DNA of 52,968 nt from CAYJBH01 sp964371365 (GCA_964371365.1 CAYJMO010000004.1:1-52968), one strand, 5' to 3'. Shown: positions 1-8,504, counted from the stretch's first letter. The notes: generated by a model not told the origin, from the letters alone. Translations and numbers: made by a program.

Positions 1-125
1 GAAAAGTCGGCGGAGGTCATCACATCAACCTCTTTACCTTTGGCTTTTACACCATCGGCTATAAAGTTTGCCATTGCCTCGGTGTTTCCTGTACCGCTCC
101 AATAAACTACTGCTACTTTGCTCAT
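1..125 (-). CDS. Flavodoxin, N-terminal part (runs off left edge)
   Basis: The reverse strand opens with MSKVAVVYWSGTGNTEAMA. Its SGTGNTE segment is the FMN-phosphate loop of short-chain flavodoxins, which carry electrons at low potential in the cytoplasm and often replace ferredoxin under iron limitation. Only about 41 residues are inside the window. AAGGAG lies just upstream of the ATG. It sits 88 bp downstream of the DUF3793 gene and is probably the last gene of the DUF2325-DUF3793-flavodoxin operon. Family assignment is firm; the exact electron partner cannot be seen. Confidence 0.9.
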   Translation of the reverse strand, partial: MSKVAVVYWSGTGNTEAMANFIADGVKAKGKEVDVMTSADF

Positions 126-213
126 GATACCATTCTCCTTATTAACTGTTAATTATTGAACTGTATATTTAATAGAGGGCAATCTCTACAGATACCCTCC
201 CCCTTAAGGGACT

Positions 214-795
214 TTATAAATTTGACGCAGATGTCATCGTCCGTCTTTTTACCGTAAGCAATATAATGTCTCGACCCTCTTTCCACAATTTTTTATATGC
301 GGCCTTGCATTTATCGTATTTTGCAAATCGGAGTAGCGCCTCGTTTTCGTTCCCGTACACCTTCCAGTACCTGCATAAAAGGCAGTTTTTCCCTTTGTTA
401 CAGATAAACCCCTCGACATCTTCGGGCGGATAGCCTAAAAACAAGCCGATCTCATGGGGGAACTCCTCGTATGTGGACAGCCTTTGCGATAGACGATTTA
501 TAGCTAAATCCACACCCAAACCCTCATATCCGTACTTTGAGAGAATTTCGCTCGCCCTCGGGTCGCTCAGGTCGCTCGTTAGCATATCATGTCTGTACAT
601 GTATACAAGTGCAGATTTTTTACCGATTTTTATTAACCTAAGCTTTACACCGGTCTTGGAAAATTTCGCATTCCAAAATAATATGTCGTAGTTCAAAGAA
701 TATTCGCTCTCGACCTTAACCGCAAATAAACTTGCTGTTTTTAGAGAGGACAACGTTAAAGAACAGTGTTCAATGAGCTCTCTTTCCGTTATCAT
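214..795 (-). CDS. DUF3793 family protein
   Basis: A 193-residue protein that I recognise as DUF3793 from the block HEIGLFLGYPPEDV (residues 114-127) followed by a Cys-rich stretch with C132, C138 and C141 in CNKGKNCLLCRYWKVY. The biochemical function is unknown. The family is typically encoded beside flavodoxin, DUF2325 and ferrous-iron transport genes in Clostridia, which suggests a role in iron or redox homeostasis (inference). It starts 1 nt after the DUF2325 stop codon, with GAGGCGA as ribosome binding site, so the two are translationally coupled. Conserved cysteines could bind a metal or cluster, but this is not shown. Confidence 0.85.
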   Translation of the reverse strand: MITERELIEHCSLTLSSLKTASLFAVKVESEYSLNYDILFWNAKFSKTGVKLRLIKIGKKSALVYMYRHDMLTSDLSDPRASEILSKYGYEGLGVDLAINRLSQRLSTYEEFPHEIGLFLGYPPEDVEGFICNKGKNCLLCRYWKVYGNENEALLRFAKYDKCKAAYKKLWKEGRDIILLTVKRRTMTSASNL

Positions 796-796
796 C

Positions 797-1072
797 TTAC
801 ATCGCCTCTAATATATTTTTCAGCGCGGAGAGAGAACTTGAATGACTGCGCTCCACCCTTGCTCTGCAACGTTTTGCCTCACAGTTTGCACACGCCACCA
901 ATTTATGTGATACCGTATTCGTAAAAAGTATTATCATATCGGGTGAGCCGAATTTACTCCTCACATCGCCTTTCATCTTGGTGAAAACTTTTGCCTTACA
1001 GCCATATTCCTTGCAGGTCTCAATGTATCGTCTTTCCATACATTCATTGCCGCCAACTATTACAACGCTCAT
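797..1072 (-). CDS. DUF2325 family protein
   Basis: A 91-residue protein beginning MSVVIVGGNECMERRY, with a Rossmann-like beta strand and GG turn, and ending in a CxxC(x4)C segment (residues 61-69) followed by Arg/Ser-rich residues. This is the DUF2325 pattern; the function is unknown. It is the first gene of the leftward operon and has a good ribosome binding site (AAGGAG 6-7 nt before ATG). The 5' leader carries two copies of the AGTTAG-N6-CTAACT inverted repeat, so expression is probably controlled by a regulator that also acts on the ABC exporter/importer genes on the other strand. Confidence 0.82.
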   Translation of the reverse strand: MSVVIVGGNECMERRYIETCKEYGCKAKVFTKMKGDVRSKFGSPDMIILFTNTVSHKLVACANCEAKRCRARVERSHSSSLSALKNILEAM

Positions 1073-1094
1073 AATATATCTCCTTACAATCGTA

Positions 1095-1112
1095 AGTTAG
1101 ATTGAACTAACT
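1095..1112. promoter_or_regulatory. Inverted-repeat operator, copy 1
   Basis: AGTTAG-ATTGAA-CTAACT is a perfect 6-bp inverted repeat with a 6-bp spacer. It lies in the 5' leader of the DUF2325 operon, downstream of its promoter. The same arms and spacing recur at 1154-1171 and (5-bp arms) 1956-1971. The TTAG...CTAA character resembles DtxR/MntR-family metal boxes. Which regulator binds is inference. Confidence 0.65.
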
Positions 1113-1153
1113 CGTGGTCACAACATGCCGAATTTTCGTATATCTATTTCATG

Positions 1154-1171
1154 AGTTAGCTAAAACTAACT
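1154..1171. promoter_or_regulatory. Inverted-repeat operator, copy 2
   Basis: AGTTAG-CTAAAA-CTAACT, with the same arms as copy 1. It starts about 15 bp downstream of the leftward -10 box (1186-1191), where a bound repressor would block initiation or early elongation. The 16-bp heart is identical to the site at 1956-1971 in front of the first ABC transporter gene. Confidence 0.7.
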
Positions 1172-1185
1172 TATTCGCTAACCCT

Positions 1186-1214
1186 AATATAACCTAAATT
1201 GAGGGATTTGTCAA
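1186..1214 (-). promoter_or_regulatory. Sigma-A promoter of the DUF2325-DUF3793-flavodoxin operon
   Basis: On the reverse strand, -35 TTGACA (1214-1209), a 17-bp spacer and -10 TATATT (1191-1186). Transcription would begin near 1179, just ahead of operator copy 2. Spacing and both hexamers are close to consensus. Confidence 0.8.
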
Positions 1215-1261
1215 TACTAAATTTATAAAACTAAAGACAAAAAATTTTATGGTTTTTTTTC

Positions 1262-1290
1262 TTGACAAATTATAATAGGTGTGATAACAT
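1262..1290 (+). promoter_or_regulatory. Sigma-A promoter of the TetR regulator gene
   Basis: -35 TTGACA (1262-1267), a 17-bp spacer and -10 TAACAT (1285-1290). The -10 is embedded in the palindrome at 1282-1298. The start point would be near 1297, which rules out translation starts upstream of that position. Confidence 0.65.
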
Positions 1291-1298
1291 TGTTATCA
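1282..1298. promoter_or_regulatory. 17-bp perfect palindrome overlapping the -10 box, probable TetR operator
   Basis: TGATAACATTGTTATCA is a perfect 8+1+8 palindrome covering the -10 region of the TetR gene's own promoter. Size and position are typical of a TetR-family autoregulatory operator. It differs from the AGTTAG-N6-CTAACT sites nearby, so two different regulators probably act here. Confidence 0.65.
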
Positions 1299-1328
1299 AA
1301 AATATCGATGTTATGCGAGGGTGTGAAA

Positions 1329-1931
1329 TTGAGCTATTCATCAGAGCTTACACGGGAGCGAATAATAGTTAGTGCTAAGGAAGAATTTCTGAAAAAAGGG
1401 TTTGTCAACACAAGTTTGCGGGAGATTGCATCGGGTGCGAAAGCCACAACCGGCGCCGTCTACAACCACTTTAATGGCAAGGACGACCTGTTTGAAGCGA
1501 TAGTCGGTGAATTTGCTGAAAAGCTCCTAATGTTGTACAAAAAAGCACACGAGGAGGTGGAGGGTCAATATGATTTTGACAACACCGAGATCACCGGGAG
1601 CGTGGGAAAAGGCACCAACGAGATTTTAGACTATCTCTATTCCGATTTTGAGCGCTCAAAACTGTTGTTCTGCCGTTGTGCAGGGACAAAGTACGAGAAT
1701 TTTGTGGATGAACTTATCGAGATAGAGGAGAATTCTTCTTTTGTATTCATGGAAAACAGCAACTTTAAATTAACGCAGATAAACAAATTTTTCGTGCATG
1801 TAATCTCATCTTCCGGTCTCAATAACATGTTAGAGGTTATCCACCACGATCTGAGCAAGGAGCAAGCGTTTGAATATATAGGTAAAATTCAAAAATTCTA
1901 TTATGCCGGTACGAAAGAAATATTGGGGTAA
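1329..1931 (+). CDS. TetR-family transcriptional regulator
   Basis: The N-terminal helix-turn-helix is clear: TRERIIVSAKEEFLKKG, then TSLREIASGAKATTGAVYNHF, then GKDDLFEAIV. It is followed by a ligand-binding all-helical domain of about 140 residues. I chose the TTG at 1329 because GAGG (1317-1320) sits 8 nt upstream. The in-frame GTG at 1323 is too close to that site, and the one at 1281 lies inside the promoter. It probably represses its own promoter through the palindrome at 1282-1298, and possibly the ABC genes 85 bp downstream. The ligand is unknown. An alternative start at 1308 (ATG) cannot be excluded. Confidence 0.88.
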   Translation: MSYSSELTRERIIVSAKEEFLKKGFVNTSLREIASGAKATTGAVYNHFNGKDDLFEAIVGEFAEKLLMLYKKAHEEVEGQYDFDNTEITGSVGKGTNEILDYLYSDFERSKLLFCRCAGTKYENFVDELIEIEENSSFVFMENSNFKLTQINKFFVHVISSSGLNNMLEVIHHDLSKEQAFEYIGKIQKFYYAGTKEILG

Positions 1932-1955
1932 AGCCCGATATTTTTTACGGATATG

Positions 1956-1971
1956 GTTAGCTAAAACTAAC
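1956..1971. promoter_or_regulatory. Inverted-repeat operator, copy 3
   Basis: GTTAGCTAAAACTAAC is identical over 16 bp to the core of the 1154-1171 site. It sits between the TetR stop codon and the ribosome binding site (AAGGAG, 2005-2010) of the first ABC transporter gene. No convincing promoter was seen in this 85-bp gap, so it may act on an internal weak promoter or as a roadblock. Confidence 0.65.
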
Positions 1972-2016
1972 TTGAATATATTGTCATTCAACCAAAAACG
2001 CCACAAGGAGAAATTT

Positions 2017-3798
2017 ATGGAAAAGCAAAAACAAAAATCGCTGTTAAAAAGGTTGTATTCCTTTGCGGGGGGACACAAACACCTCACCAATTTGGGTATG
2101 ATCCTGTCGGGTATAAGTGCTGTTATGACCTTATTGCCGATAATTTTCATCTATCGAGGGGTTAGCGAGATCATATCAATATACCCAAACATCACGCTCA
2201 CCGATAGCATAAAGGCAAACGCCTGGCTTGCGGTCGGTAGTGCTATCGGCGCAATGGTTGTGTACTTAATAGCCCTGATGCTCACCCATATAGCGGCATA
2301 TCGAATTGCGAAAAACATGAGAAAAGCCTCACTCAATCACATTATGAGTCTGCCTCTGGGTTTTTTTAGTAACACGGGAAGTGGCAAACTTCGCAGAATC
2401 ATCAACGATAGCGCAGCCGCAACCGAGACATACCTCGCCCATCAACTGCCGGACATGGTGGGTGCCTACACGACGCCTATTGCCGTGCTTGCGGTTCTGT
2501 TTGTCTTTGATTGGCGGCTCGGGCTCATCAGCCTTGCGCCGGTTGTCTTAGCGGCTATATCCATGATGAGCGGCATGGGCAAGGATCAACCGGAAAGGAT
2601 AAAGCAGTACCAATCAGCACTTGAAAACATGAACAACGAGGCGACAGAATATGTGCGCGGTGTTCCGGTGGTAAAAACCTTTAATCAATCAGTATTTTCG
2701 TTCGAGCGCTTTTACAATGTGATCAACAGGTATAAAAAATATGTTTCACAGTATTCCTATCGCATGAGAATGCCTATGACCATGTTCCAGGTATTTCTTG
2801 CCAGCACTCCGATATTTTTGGTGCTTTCTTCGATCTTCATCATAGGCGGTCAAAGCGACATGACCACCTTTTTCCTTAGCTTTTTCTTTTATCTTATCTT
2901 TACACCGATAGCATCACTCATGATGATGAAGATTATGTGGGTTATGCAACACTCCATGCTCGCTAAGGACGCTTTAGACAGGGTTGAGAATCTGCTAAAT
3001 GAAAAACCCTTACCTAAACCCACCGCTCCAAAATCCCCGAAAAACTCCGATATTTATATGGAGAACATCTCTTTTACATATCCAAACACCGATAAAAAGG
3101 CGATCGATAACATAAACATATCCATCAAGCAGGGACAAACCGTCGCCTTTGTCGGCCCGTCGGGCGGCGGAAAGACAACCCTTGCAACTCTCATTCCTCG
3201 CTTTTGGGATGTCGACAGCGGAACTGTTTCAATCGGCGGTGTAGATGTGCGCAACATCGATAATGCAGAGCTTATGAAAAAAATCTCTTTTGTCTTTCAA
3301 AGTACAAATTTATATAAGGCAAGCATCTTGGACAACCTGCGTGAGGGTAATCCGGAGGCATCAATCGAGGAGGTAAACAAGGCACTTAAGGTCGCAAGGT
3401 GCGAGGATATTATCGCAAAACTGCCGAATGGGTTAGATACTATTTATGGAACCAAAGGCGTTTATCTCTCGGGAGGTGAGGCTCAACGCATTGCGCTTGC
3501 ACGGGCTATATTGCGCGATGCACCCATTATCCTTCTCGATGAGGCAACGGCATTTGCCGACCCTGAAAACGAACATCAAATACAGCTCGCCTTCAACGAG
3601 ATGACCAAAGGTAAAACCGTCCTTATGATTGCACATCGGCTTTCTACAATTAAAAATGCCGACCTGATATATGTAATTGCCGACGGTAGGGTCGTACAGC
3701 AGGGAACACACAGCGAGCTTGTGGCGAAGGATGGTCTGTATAGCGACATGTGGGTGGAATACAACAATGCATTTATTTGGAATGAGGTGAGCGCATAA
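2017..3798 (+). CDS. ABC half-transporter (TMD-NBD), IrtA/YbtP-like
   Basis: A 593-residue fused membrane/ATPase half-transporter. About six TM segments lie in residues 20-320, followed by an NBD with Walker A GPSGGGKTT, signature LSGGEAQR and Walker B ILLDEAT. The D-loop reads ATAFADPENE rather than ATSALD; this variant is typical of the IrtAB/YbtPQ group that imports metal-siderophores despite an exporter-type fold. The start is ATG 2017 with AAGGAG 6 nt upstream; upstream in-frame codons lack a ribosome binding site. It forms a heterodimer with the next gene (the stop and start overlap). Substrate assignment to iron-siderophore is inference from the D-loop and the neighbouring iron-type operon; a drug exporter is the alternative. 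Confidence 0.85.
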   Translation: MEKQKQKSLLKRLYSFAGGHKHLTNLGMILSGISAVMTLLPIIFIYRGVSEIISIYPNITLTDSIKANAWLAVGSAIGAMVVYLIALMLTHIAAYRIAKNMRKASLNHIMSLPLGFFSNTGSGKLRRIINDSAAATETYLAHQLPDMVGAYTTPIAVLAVLFVFDWRLGLISLAPVVLAAISMMSGMGKDQPERIKQYQSALENMNNEATEYVRGVPVVKTFNQSVFSFERFYNVINRYKKYVSQYSYRMRMPMTMFQVFLASTPIFLVLSSIFIIGGQSDMTTFFLSFFFYLIFTPIASLMMMKIMWVMQHSMLAKDALDRVENLLNEKPLPKPTAPKSPKNSDIYMENISFTYPNTDKKAIDNINISIKQGQTVAFVGPSGGGKTTLATLIPRFWDVDSGTVSIGGVDVRNIDNAELMKKISFVFQSTNLYKASILDNLREGNPEASIEEVNKALKVARCEDIIAKLPNGLDTIYGTKGVYLSGGEAQRIALARAILRDAPIILLDEATAFADPENEHQIQLAFNEMTKGKTVLMIAHRLSTIKNADLIYVIADGRVVQQGTHSELVAKDGLYSDMWVEYNNAFIWNEVSA

Positions 3799-5543
3799 TG
3801 AAAAAATTCTTACAAAAAACTTTTGCCTTGACCGAACTCGGGGCAAGTGAGCTGCTAAAGGCGAGCATAATAACCGTACTTATCAATATTGCTATAATGG
3901 CTGTCAGCGGTATCTCCTACTATTTTATTCAGGATACACTTATGCCTATTTTGGAGGGTGTCTCACCTGTTTATACCGTTATAATGTATATCGGCTATGC
4001 ACTTTTTATGCTGATTTTGCTCGCTGTTCTTTACTATTTTCAGTATAATTTTTGCTATATTTCGGCATATAACGAGAGCGCGAATATGAGAATATCGCTT
4101 GCGGAAACACTGCGAAAACTCCCACTCTCTTTCTTTGGTAAAAAGGATTTATCCGACCTCACTACCACCTTGATGGGTGATGTTACCATGATGGAAAATG
4201 CCTTTTCGCACTTTATCCCGGGGTTTATCGGCTCGATTATATCGACAATCATCATGGGAATAGGAATGTTTGCTTTCGATTGGAGATTGGCTGTCGCCCT
4301 CACCTGGGTAATTCCGATATCGTTTTTGTTGTGTATCGCCAGCAAAAAACTACAGGATTATTTCCTGTTGAAAACAAAGGCTATTCAGCTCACCTATCTC
4401 GACAAAATTCAAGAGTGCCTTGAAAATGTAAAGGACATCAAGGCAAACAACCGCGAGGATGCACATCTGAGCATTATGGACACCCATTTTGATAACCATG
4501 AAAATGCAAACATCAAGGCCGAATTTATAACGGGCACCTTCGTGAATCTATCGCAGATGATACTAAAGGTAGGTATTGCAACCACTATGATAGTCGGTGT
4601 TACACTGCTTGCAACGGGTGAAGTCACACTTTTAACCTTCCTTGTGTTTTTGATGATAGCCTCCCGAATATATGACCCACTTGCAGGGGCACTTATAAAC
4701 CTTGCGGGCATTTTTATCTCGCTGAAAAGCGTTGAGCGTATGAAAGAGTTTGAAAACACCGCTGTTCAAACAGGCAAAGAGACCATGTCGCCAACCGATT
4801 ATGATATTAATTTTGACAACGTGAAGTTCAGCTACGACACAAGCGAAACTGTGTTGAACGGCGTGACATTTAAAGCAAAACAGGGCGAAGTCACGGCGCT
4901 TGTAGGCCCGTCGGGCGGTGGCAAAAGTACCGCGATGAAACTCGCCGCAAGATTTTGGGACATCAAAGACGGCACAATCACGATAGGAAAAGAGGATGTG
5001 AATTCGGTAGACCCTGAAGTCCTGTTAAAGGAAATATCCATCGTGTTCCAAGATGTAACACTGTTCAACAGCTCGGTCATGGAGAATATTCGTATAGGTA
5101 GGAAAGGTGCTACCGATGATGAGGTGATAAATGCCTCGAAAAATGCAATGTGCCACGAATTTATTATGAACATGCCCGACGGCTACAACACCCTTATCGG
5201 GGAGAACGGCTCTAAACTGTCCGGCGGCGAGAGGCAAAGACTTTCCATCGCAAGGGCACTGCAAAAAGATGCACCTGTTGTACTGCTTGACGAGGCAACC
5301 TCTTCACTTGACATACAAAATGAAAGTGCCGTTCAAAAGGCAATCTCAAGGCTTACAAAGGACAAGACGGTCATCGTCATCGCGCACAGAATGAGAACAA
5401 TCGCCGGAGCGAACAAAATCATACTGCTCAAGGAGGGCAAGGTTGCGGCAGAGGGTACACACAGTGAACTGCTAAAAAAATCGTCGGACTACGAGGAAAT
5501 GATAAGACTTCAAACCAAGAGCATGAACTGGGTGTTGACATAA
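3798..5543 (+). CDS. ABC half-transporter (TMD-NBD), IrtB/YbtQ-like partner
   Basis: A 581-residue partner of the preceding half-transporter; its ATG overlaps the upstream TAA by one base, which shows translational coupling. About six TM helices occupy residues 15-310. The NBD has Walker A GPSGGGKST, signature LSGGERQR and Walker B VLLDEATSSLD, a more canonical D-loop than its partner. Pairs of this kind preceded by TetR are common in Clostridia. The heterodimer is expected in the cytoplasmic membrane; substrate as discussed for its partner. Confidence 0.87.
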   Translation: MKKFLQKTFALTELGASELLKASIITVLINIAIMAVSGISYYFIQDTLMPILEGVSPVYTVIMYIGYALFMLILLAVLYYFQYNFCYISAYNESANMRISLAETLRKLPLSFFGKKDLSDLTTTLMGDVTMMENAFSHFIPGFIGSIISTIIMGIGMFAFDWRLAVALTWVIPISFLLCIASKKLQDYFLLKTKAIQLTYLDKIQECLENVKDIKANNREDAHLSIMDTHFDNHENANIKAEFITGTFVNLSQMILKVGIATTMIVGVTLLATGEVTLLTFLVFLMIASRIYDPLAGALINLAGIFISLKSVERMKEFENTAVQTGKETMSPTDYDINFDNVKFSYDTSETVLNGVTFKAKQGEVTALVGPSGGGKSTAMKLAARFWDIKDGTITIGKEDVNSVDPEVLLKEISIVFQDVTLFNSSVMENIRIGRKGATDDEVINASKNAMCHEFIMNMPDGYNTLIGENGSKLSGGERQRLSIARALQKDAPVVLLDEATSSLDIQNESAVQKAISRLTKDKTVIVIAHRMRTIAGANKIILLKEGKVAAEGTHSELLKKSSDYEEMIRLQTKSMNWVLT

Positions 5544-5608
5544 CAACAAACTAACGATATAATTTTAAGGTATTGTAATCTGACCACCTCTGAAAACAAG
5601 GGGAATAA

Positions 5609-6898
5609 ATGAGTTTTTACATCGACCTTGAAAGACTTAAAGAGACCCTGCACAGCTTTTGTGTGCCGGCTCATAAAGGTCGTGCCATGCCCCGAGGTTT
5701 GCACTCGCTCGACCTCACCGAACAGCCACAATCAGACAACGCCGCCGACCCAAAAGGTGCCCTGCGCGAGAGTGAACGTCTTTGCAGTAAACTCTTTGAA
5801 AGTGGCGACACTCTCTACTGCACCTTTGGTTGTTCCACCGCCATCAAGGCGGCTTTGGGCTATGCTGTGGGCTTTGAGGGGGAGATGCTCGCCGCACTGC
5901 CGGCGCACCGTGCCCTTGCGGACGCCGCCGCAATATTCAGCCTTAAACTGCACTTCATCGAGAGTGTCAACAATCGGATTGACCCTCAACAACTTCGCGA
6001 TACACTCGAGCGCCTCGATGTGGACTCGGTGTTCTTTACCTACTGCGACTATGACGGCAATATCCTCAACCTGAGCGAGCTTGTTTCTGTCTGCCGTGAA
6101 AATAATGTTAAGATCATTATAGACAACGCTCACGGCGGTTACATACGTTTTTTGCCAAGGAGCTACGGTTTTTATCATCCTCTACTGCTCGGGGCGGACA
6201 TTGTAATAGACTCCGGCTCAAACACACTCGGCATGTTGACCCCTGCCGCACTGTTGCACCTTAAAGACAGCAACGCAACCGCCGAGGTGCGCCGCTTTGT
6301 CAACCTTTTATCCTCCACCAGTCCCCCCTACCCTGTCATGTACTCGATGGATAGGACTATTCACACACTCCAATCGGGCGAGCAGGACTTTGCCGCCGCC
6401 GCCGAGCGCACCATGCAGATTAAATCGCGCTACCGTCCCTATCTTATAGACAATGACGAACCGCTTAAAATAGCTTTTTCGCCGATAGGACTAACCCTTG
6501 ACCCCGACCGAATTGCCTACATTTTGCGATACTATAGTATCCTGCCGGAACTGTGTAACATATCACGGGTGCTGTTCATGACCTCACCCTTTAACAACGA
6601 GCGGGACTATTGCGCACTTCAAAACGCTCTCGACGTCATTTTTGAGGAGGCAAAACCCAACGGGCTCACCCTGCCGAGACTGCCACTGCCCGACATCACG
6701 GCTCGACCCTCGGAGGTGTTCCGACATATTGAACACACCCTGCCCATAGAGGAGGCACTCGGTAAAACCTCAGCCGATACGGTTGCGCCCTGCCCACCCG
6801 GAACGATTGTACTTTTTGCAGGGCAGAGGATAGAACAGCCTCATATCGACACACTTATGCTCGCCGGAATAGAGCAGGTCGGCGTGATAGAAGGCTGA
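5609..6898 (+). CDS. Orn/Lys/Arg decarboxylase-like fold-type-I protein without the PLP lysine
   Basis: The 429-residue order of motifs follows the Orn/Lys/Arg decarboxylase family (YaaO/SpeA type): VPAHKGR (residues 19-25, usually PGHKG), DLTE, FGCSTAIKAAL, LPAHRA, FFTYCDYDG, IDNAHGG (171-177; the Asp that contacts the PLP ring nitrogen is kept), then GADIVIDSGSNTLGML. In active enzymes that last block reads SxHKTL, with the Lys forming the Schiff base. Here the pair is Ser204-Asn205 (AAC at 6221-6223). The protein is therefore probably unable to form the internal aldimine. The C-terminal domain is shorter than in full decarboxylases. Start ATG with AGGGGA upstream, 65 bp after the ABC genes; the 3' end overlaps the convergent neighbour by 44 bp. 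Confidence 0.75.
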   Translation: MSFYIDLERLKETLHSFCVPAHKGRAMPRGLHSLDLTEQPQSDNAADPKGALRESERLCSKLFESGDTLYCTFGCSTAIKAALGYAVGFEGEMLAALPAHRALADAAAIFSLKLHFIESVNNRIDPQQLRDTLERLDVDSVFFTYCDYDGNILNLSELVSVCRENNVKIIIDNAHGGYIRFLPRSYGFYHPLLLGADIVIDSGSNTLGMLTPAALLHLKDSNATAEVRRFVNLLSSTSPPYPVMYSMDRTIHTLQSGEQDFAAAAERTMQIKSRYRPYLIDNDEPLKIAFSPIGLTLDPDRIAYILRYYSILPELCNISRVLFMTSPFNNERDYCALQNALDVIFEEAKPNGLTLPRLPLPDITARPSEVFRHIEHTLPIEEALGKTSADTVAPCPPGTIVLFAGQRIEQPHIDTLMLAGIEQVGVIEG

Positions 6899-8375
6899 TA
6901 GTCTGCGCCACCCCAATCGAGGCGAGCATTATATACAGAGGGAATTGATTGACCAGCTGTCGATGGTTGCTCTCCCATAGAAACATGAAGAGGAAAAAAC
7001 CGAGAAGTGACAGATAAATCGCGTCCCCACGTCTATCACGTTTTTTGAGTAAAATGACGGCGCCGACAACCCCGGCAACACACATAAATATATATACTCC
7101 CTGATTGAGGTGGGAAAATGCGACATAAAAACGACCTTGCGGCATTATGAGTTGATAGATAAAGTTGTCCGGATCGAGCGAACCACGTGATAACATATAG
7201 GCTATATCGCCGTTTGCCGAACCGAATGTACGATTGAGCTTTCTCGCATAAAATTCTATATGCTGTGCAAAATTTCTGCTTGTCAACCGCTCTTTAATTA
7301 GGTCGGCGGCAAGCTCCTTTTTTTCCTCCTGAGTGCCGAGCGACATCATGGCATCGTCATCGTGTTGATTATAAACCCCGTTGTAGCTCCCCACCCCCAT
7401 CGCTATCCAAAAGGTGGTCGGCATACGGTGACGCTCTAAAAGCTCGTCCGAGTGAACGGTATTGTATTCTATGACATTCAGCACACCGCCAAGCGAGAAG
7501 AATATCACGGCTGAAATCGCAAAAAGTAAAAAAGTTCTTTTAAATTCGCCCCTCAATATCCCCACAATAACCGACGCAATAAAGACAAAAAGCACCGTGC
7601 TTTTCATCTGTGTCCCGACAAAGAGCGCCACCGCCGTCAGGAGCGAGAAAAGAACTAAATCGCGGCGCGAAGTGCTTGATTTTGCCCTCTCGTAAAGATA
7701 GAGTACCATCGGCACAAACGGGAGGGAGTAGGTGTCGGTATAAAAAACCGAGCCTTGAAGATAGACAATGGGAAAGATTAGCCAGAAGAAAAGGCTGATA
7801 TAGGCGGCGACAATGCCGAATACGCGTCGCAGATATAAAAAGGTAAAAAGTATCGCCACCGAAAAAGCGAGCTGTGCCACGACAATAGCCGAGGCGTAGT
7901 AGGCGGCATACCCCCCAAACCCCAAAAAATCCACAAGACTCATCAAAGCGACAAAAAACAAAAATATCGGCGCATTGTTCGGCCAAACATTAAGATATCG
8001 GATATATTGATAGTAGTCCTCCTGTGTTTGGTCGTGCAAAAAATAATCCGCACCATTAAACACCTTGCCTATATCATGGTCGAGCGTCTGAAAGGTGGAA
8101 AAGCTGACATAGCTCTGTACAAAAAGAATGACCAATATGGTCAAAATGAGAATTGGGTATTGAAAACGGCTCAGGTGGTTGTATGACAGATATTTCTTTG
8201 CAAAAAAAGCGAGCACTATGACAAGGCAGAACACCGCAAAGGTGACAAATAGCGTCAAGACCACACTGTACCGATGCTCGGTGCTAAAAAACACCGTCCC
8301 GACACAGAGGAGCCCGAAAATAATTATAAACGCCCATTTTATCGAGGAGTTTGCCCCCTCACAAATCTTTTTCAT
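6855..8375 (-). CDS. Polytopic membrane protein, glycosyltransferase-39/PMT-like
   Basis: 506 residues with roughly 11 hydrophobic segments. It starts with a short basic cytoplasmic N-terminus (MKKICEGANSSIKW), then a large non-cytoplasmic loop after TM3 containing TLDHDIGKVFNGADYF and YYQYIRYLNVWPNNAPIF. The acidic loop followed by a Pro-containing helix pair, and the segment GSVFYTDTYSLPFVPMVLYLYER, are typical of GT-C enzymes (PMT/ArnT/GT39 type) that use lipid-linked sugars. Specificity cannot be told. The convergent 3' end overlaps the preceding gene by 44 bp. A weak ribosome binding site (GGGAT) precedes the ATG. Confidence 0.6.
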   Translation of the reverse strand: MKKICEGANSSIKWAFIIIFGLLCVGTVFFSTEHRYSVVLTLFVTFAVFCLVIVLAFFAKKYLSYNHLSRFQYPILILTILVILFVQSYVSFSTFQTLDHDIGKVFNGADYFLHDQTQEDYYQYIRYLNVWPNNAPIFLFFVALMSLVDFLGFGGYAAYYASAIVVAQLAFSVAILFTFLYLRRVFGIVAAYISLFFWLIFPIVYLQGSVFYTDTYSLPFVPMVLYLYERAKSSTSRRDLVLFSLLTAVALFVGTQMKSTVLFVFIASVIVGILRGEFKRTFLLFAISAVIFFSLGGVLNVIEYNTVHSDELLERHRMPTTFWIAMGVGSYNGVYNQHDDDAMMSLGTQEEKKELAADLIKERLTSRNFAQHIEFYARKLNRTFGSANGDIAYMLSRGSLDPDNFIYQLIMPQGRFYVAFSHLNQGVYIFMCVAGVVGAVILLKKRDRRGDAIYLSLLGFFLFMFLWESNHRQLVNQFPLYIMLASIGVAQTISLLSRRPALFRRA

Positions 8376-8473
8376 AAATCATTATATCCCATTTTTATAT
8401 TATACCAGAATTTAAAGGGAATTACAAGGACGGATACATAACTTGAAAGCTATGATAGTCAGCACTTTATTCC

Positions 8474-8504
8474 AAAAAAGGTGCGCCCCGAATGACGAGG
8501 CGCA
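8474..8504 (-). terminator. Rho-independent terminator of the DEAD-box helicase gene
   Basis: On the reverse strand, stem TGCGCCTCG / CGGGGCGCA (9 pairs with one G-U) closes the loop TCATT, and CC then TTTTTT follow. It lies 45 bp beyond the helicase stop codon. A second hairpin (AGGGG...CCCCT) lies between the stop and this terminator. Confidence 0.85.
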
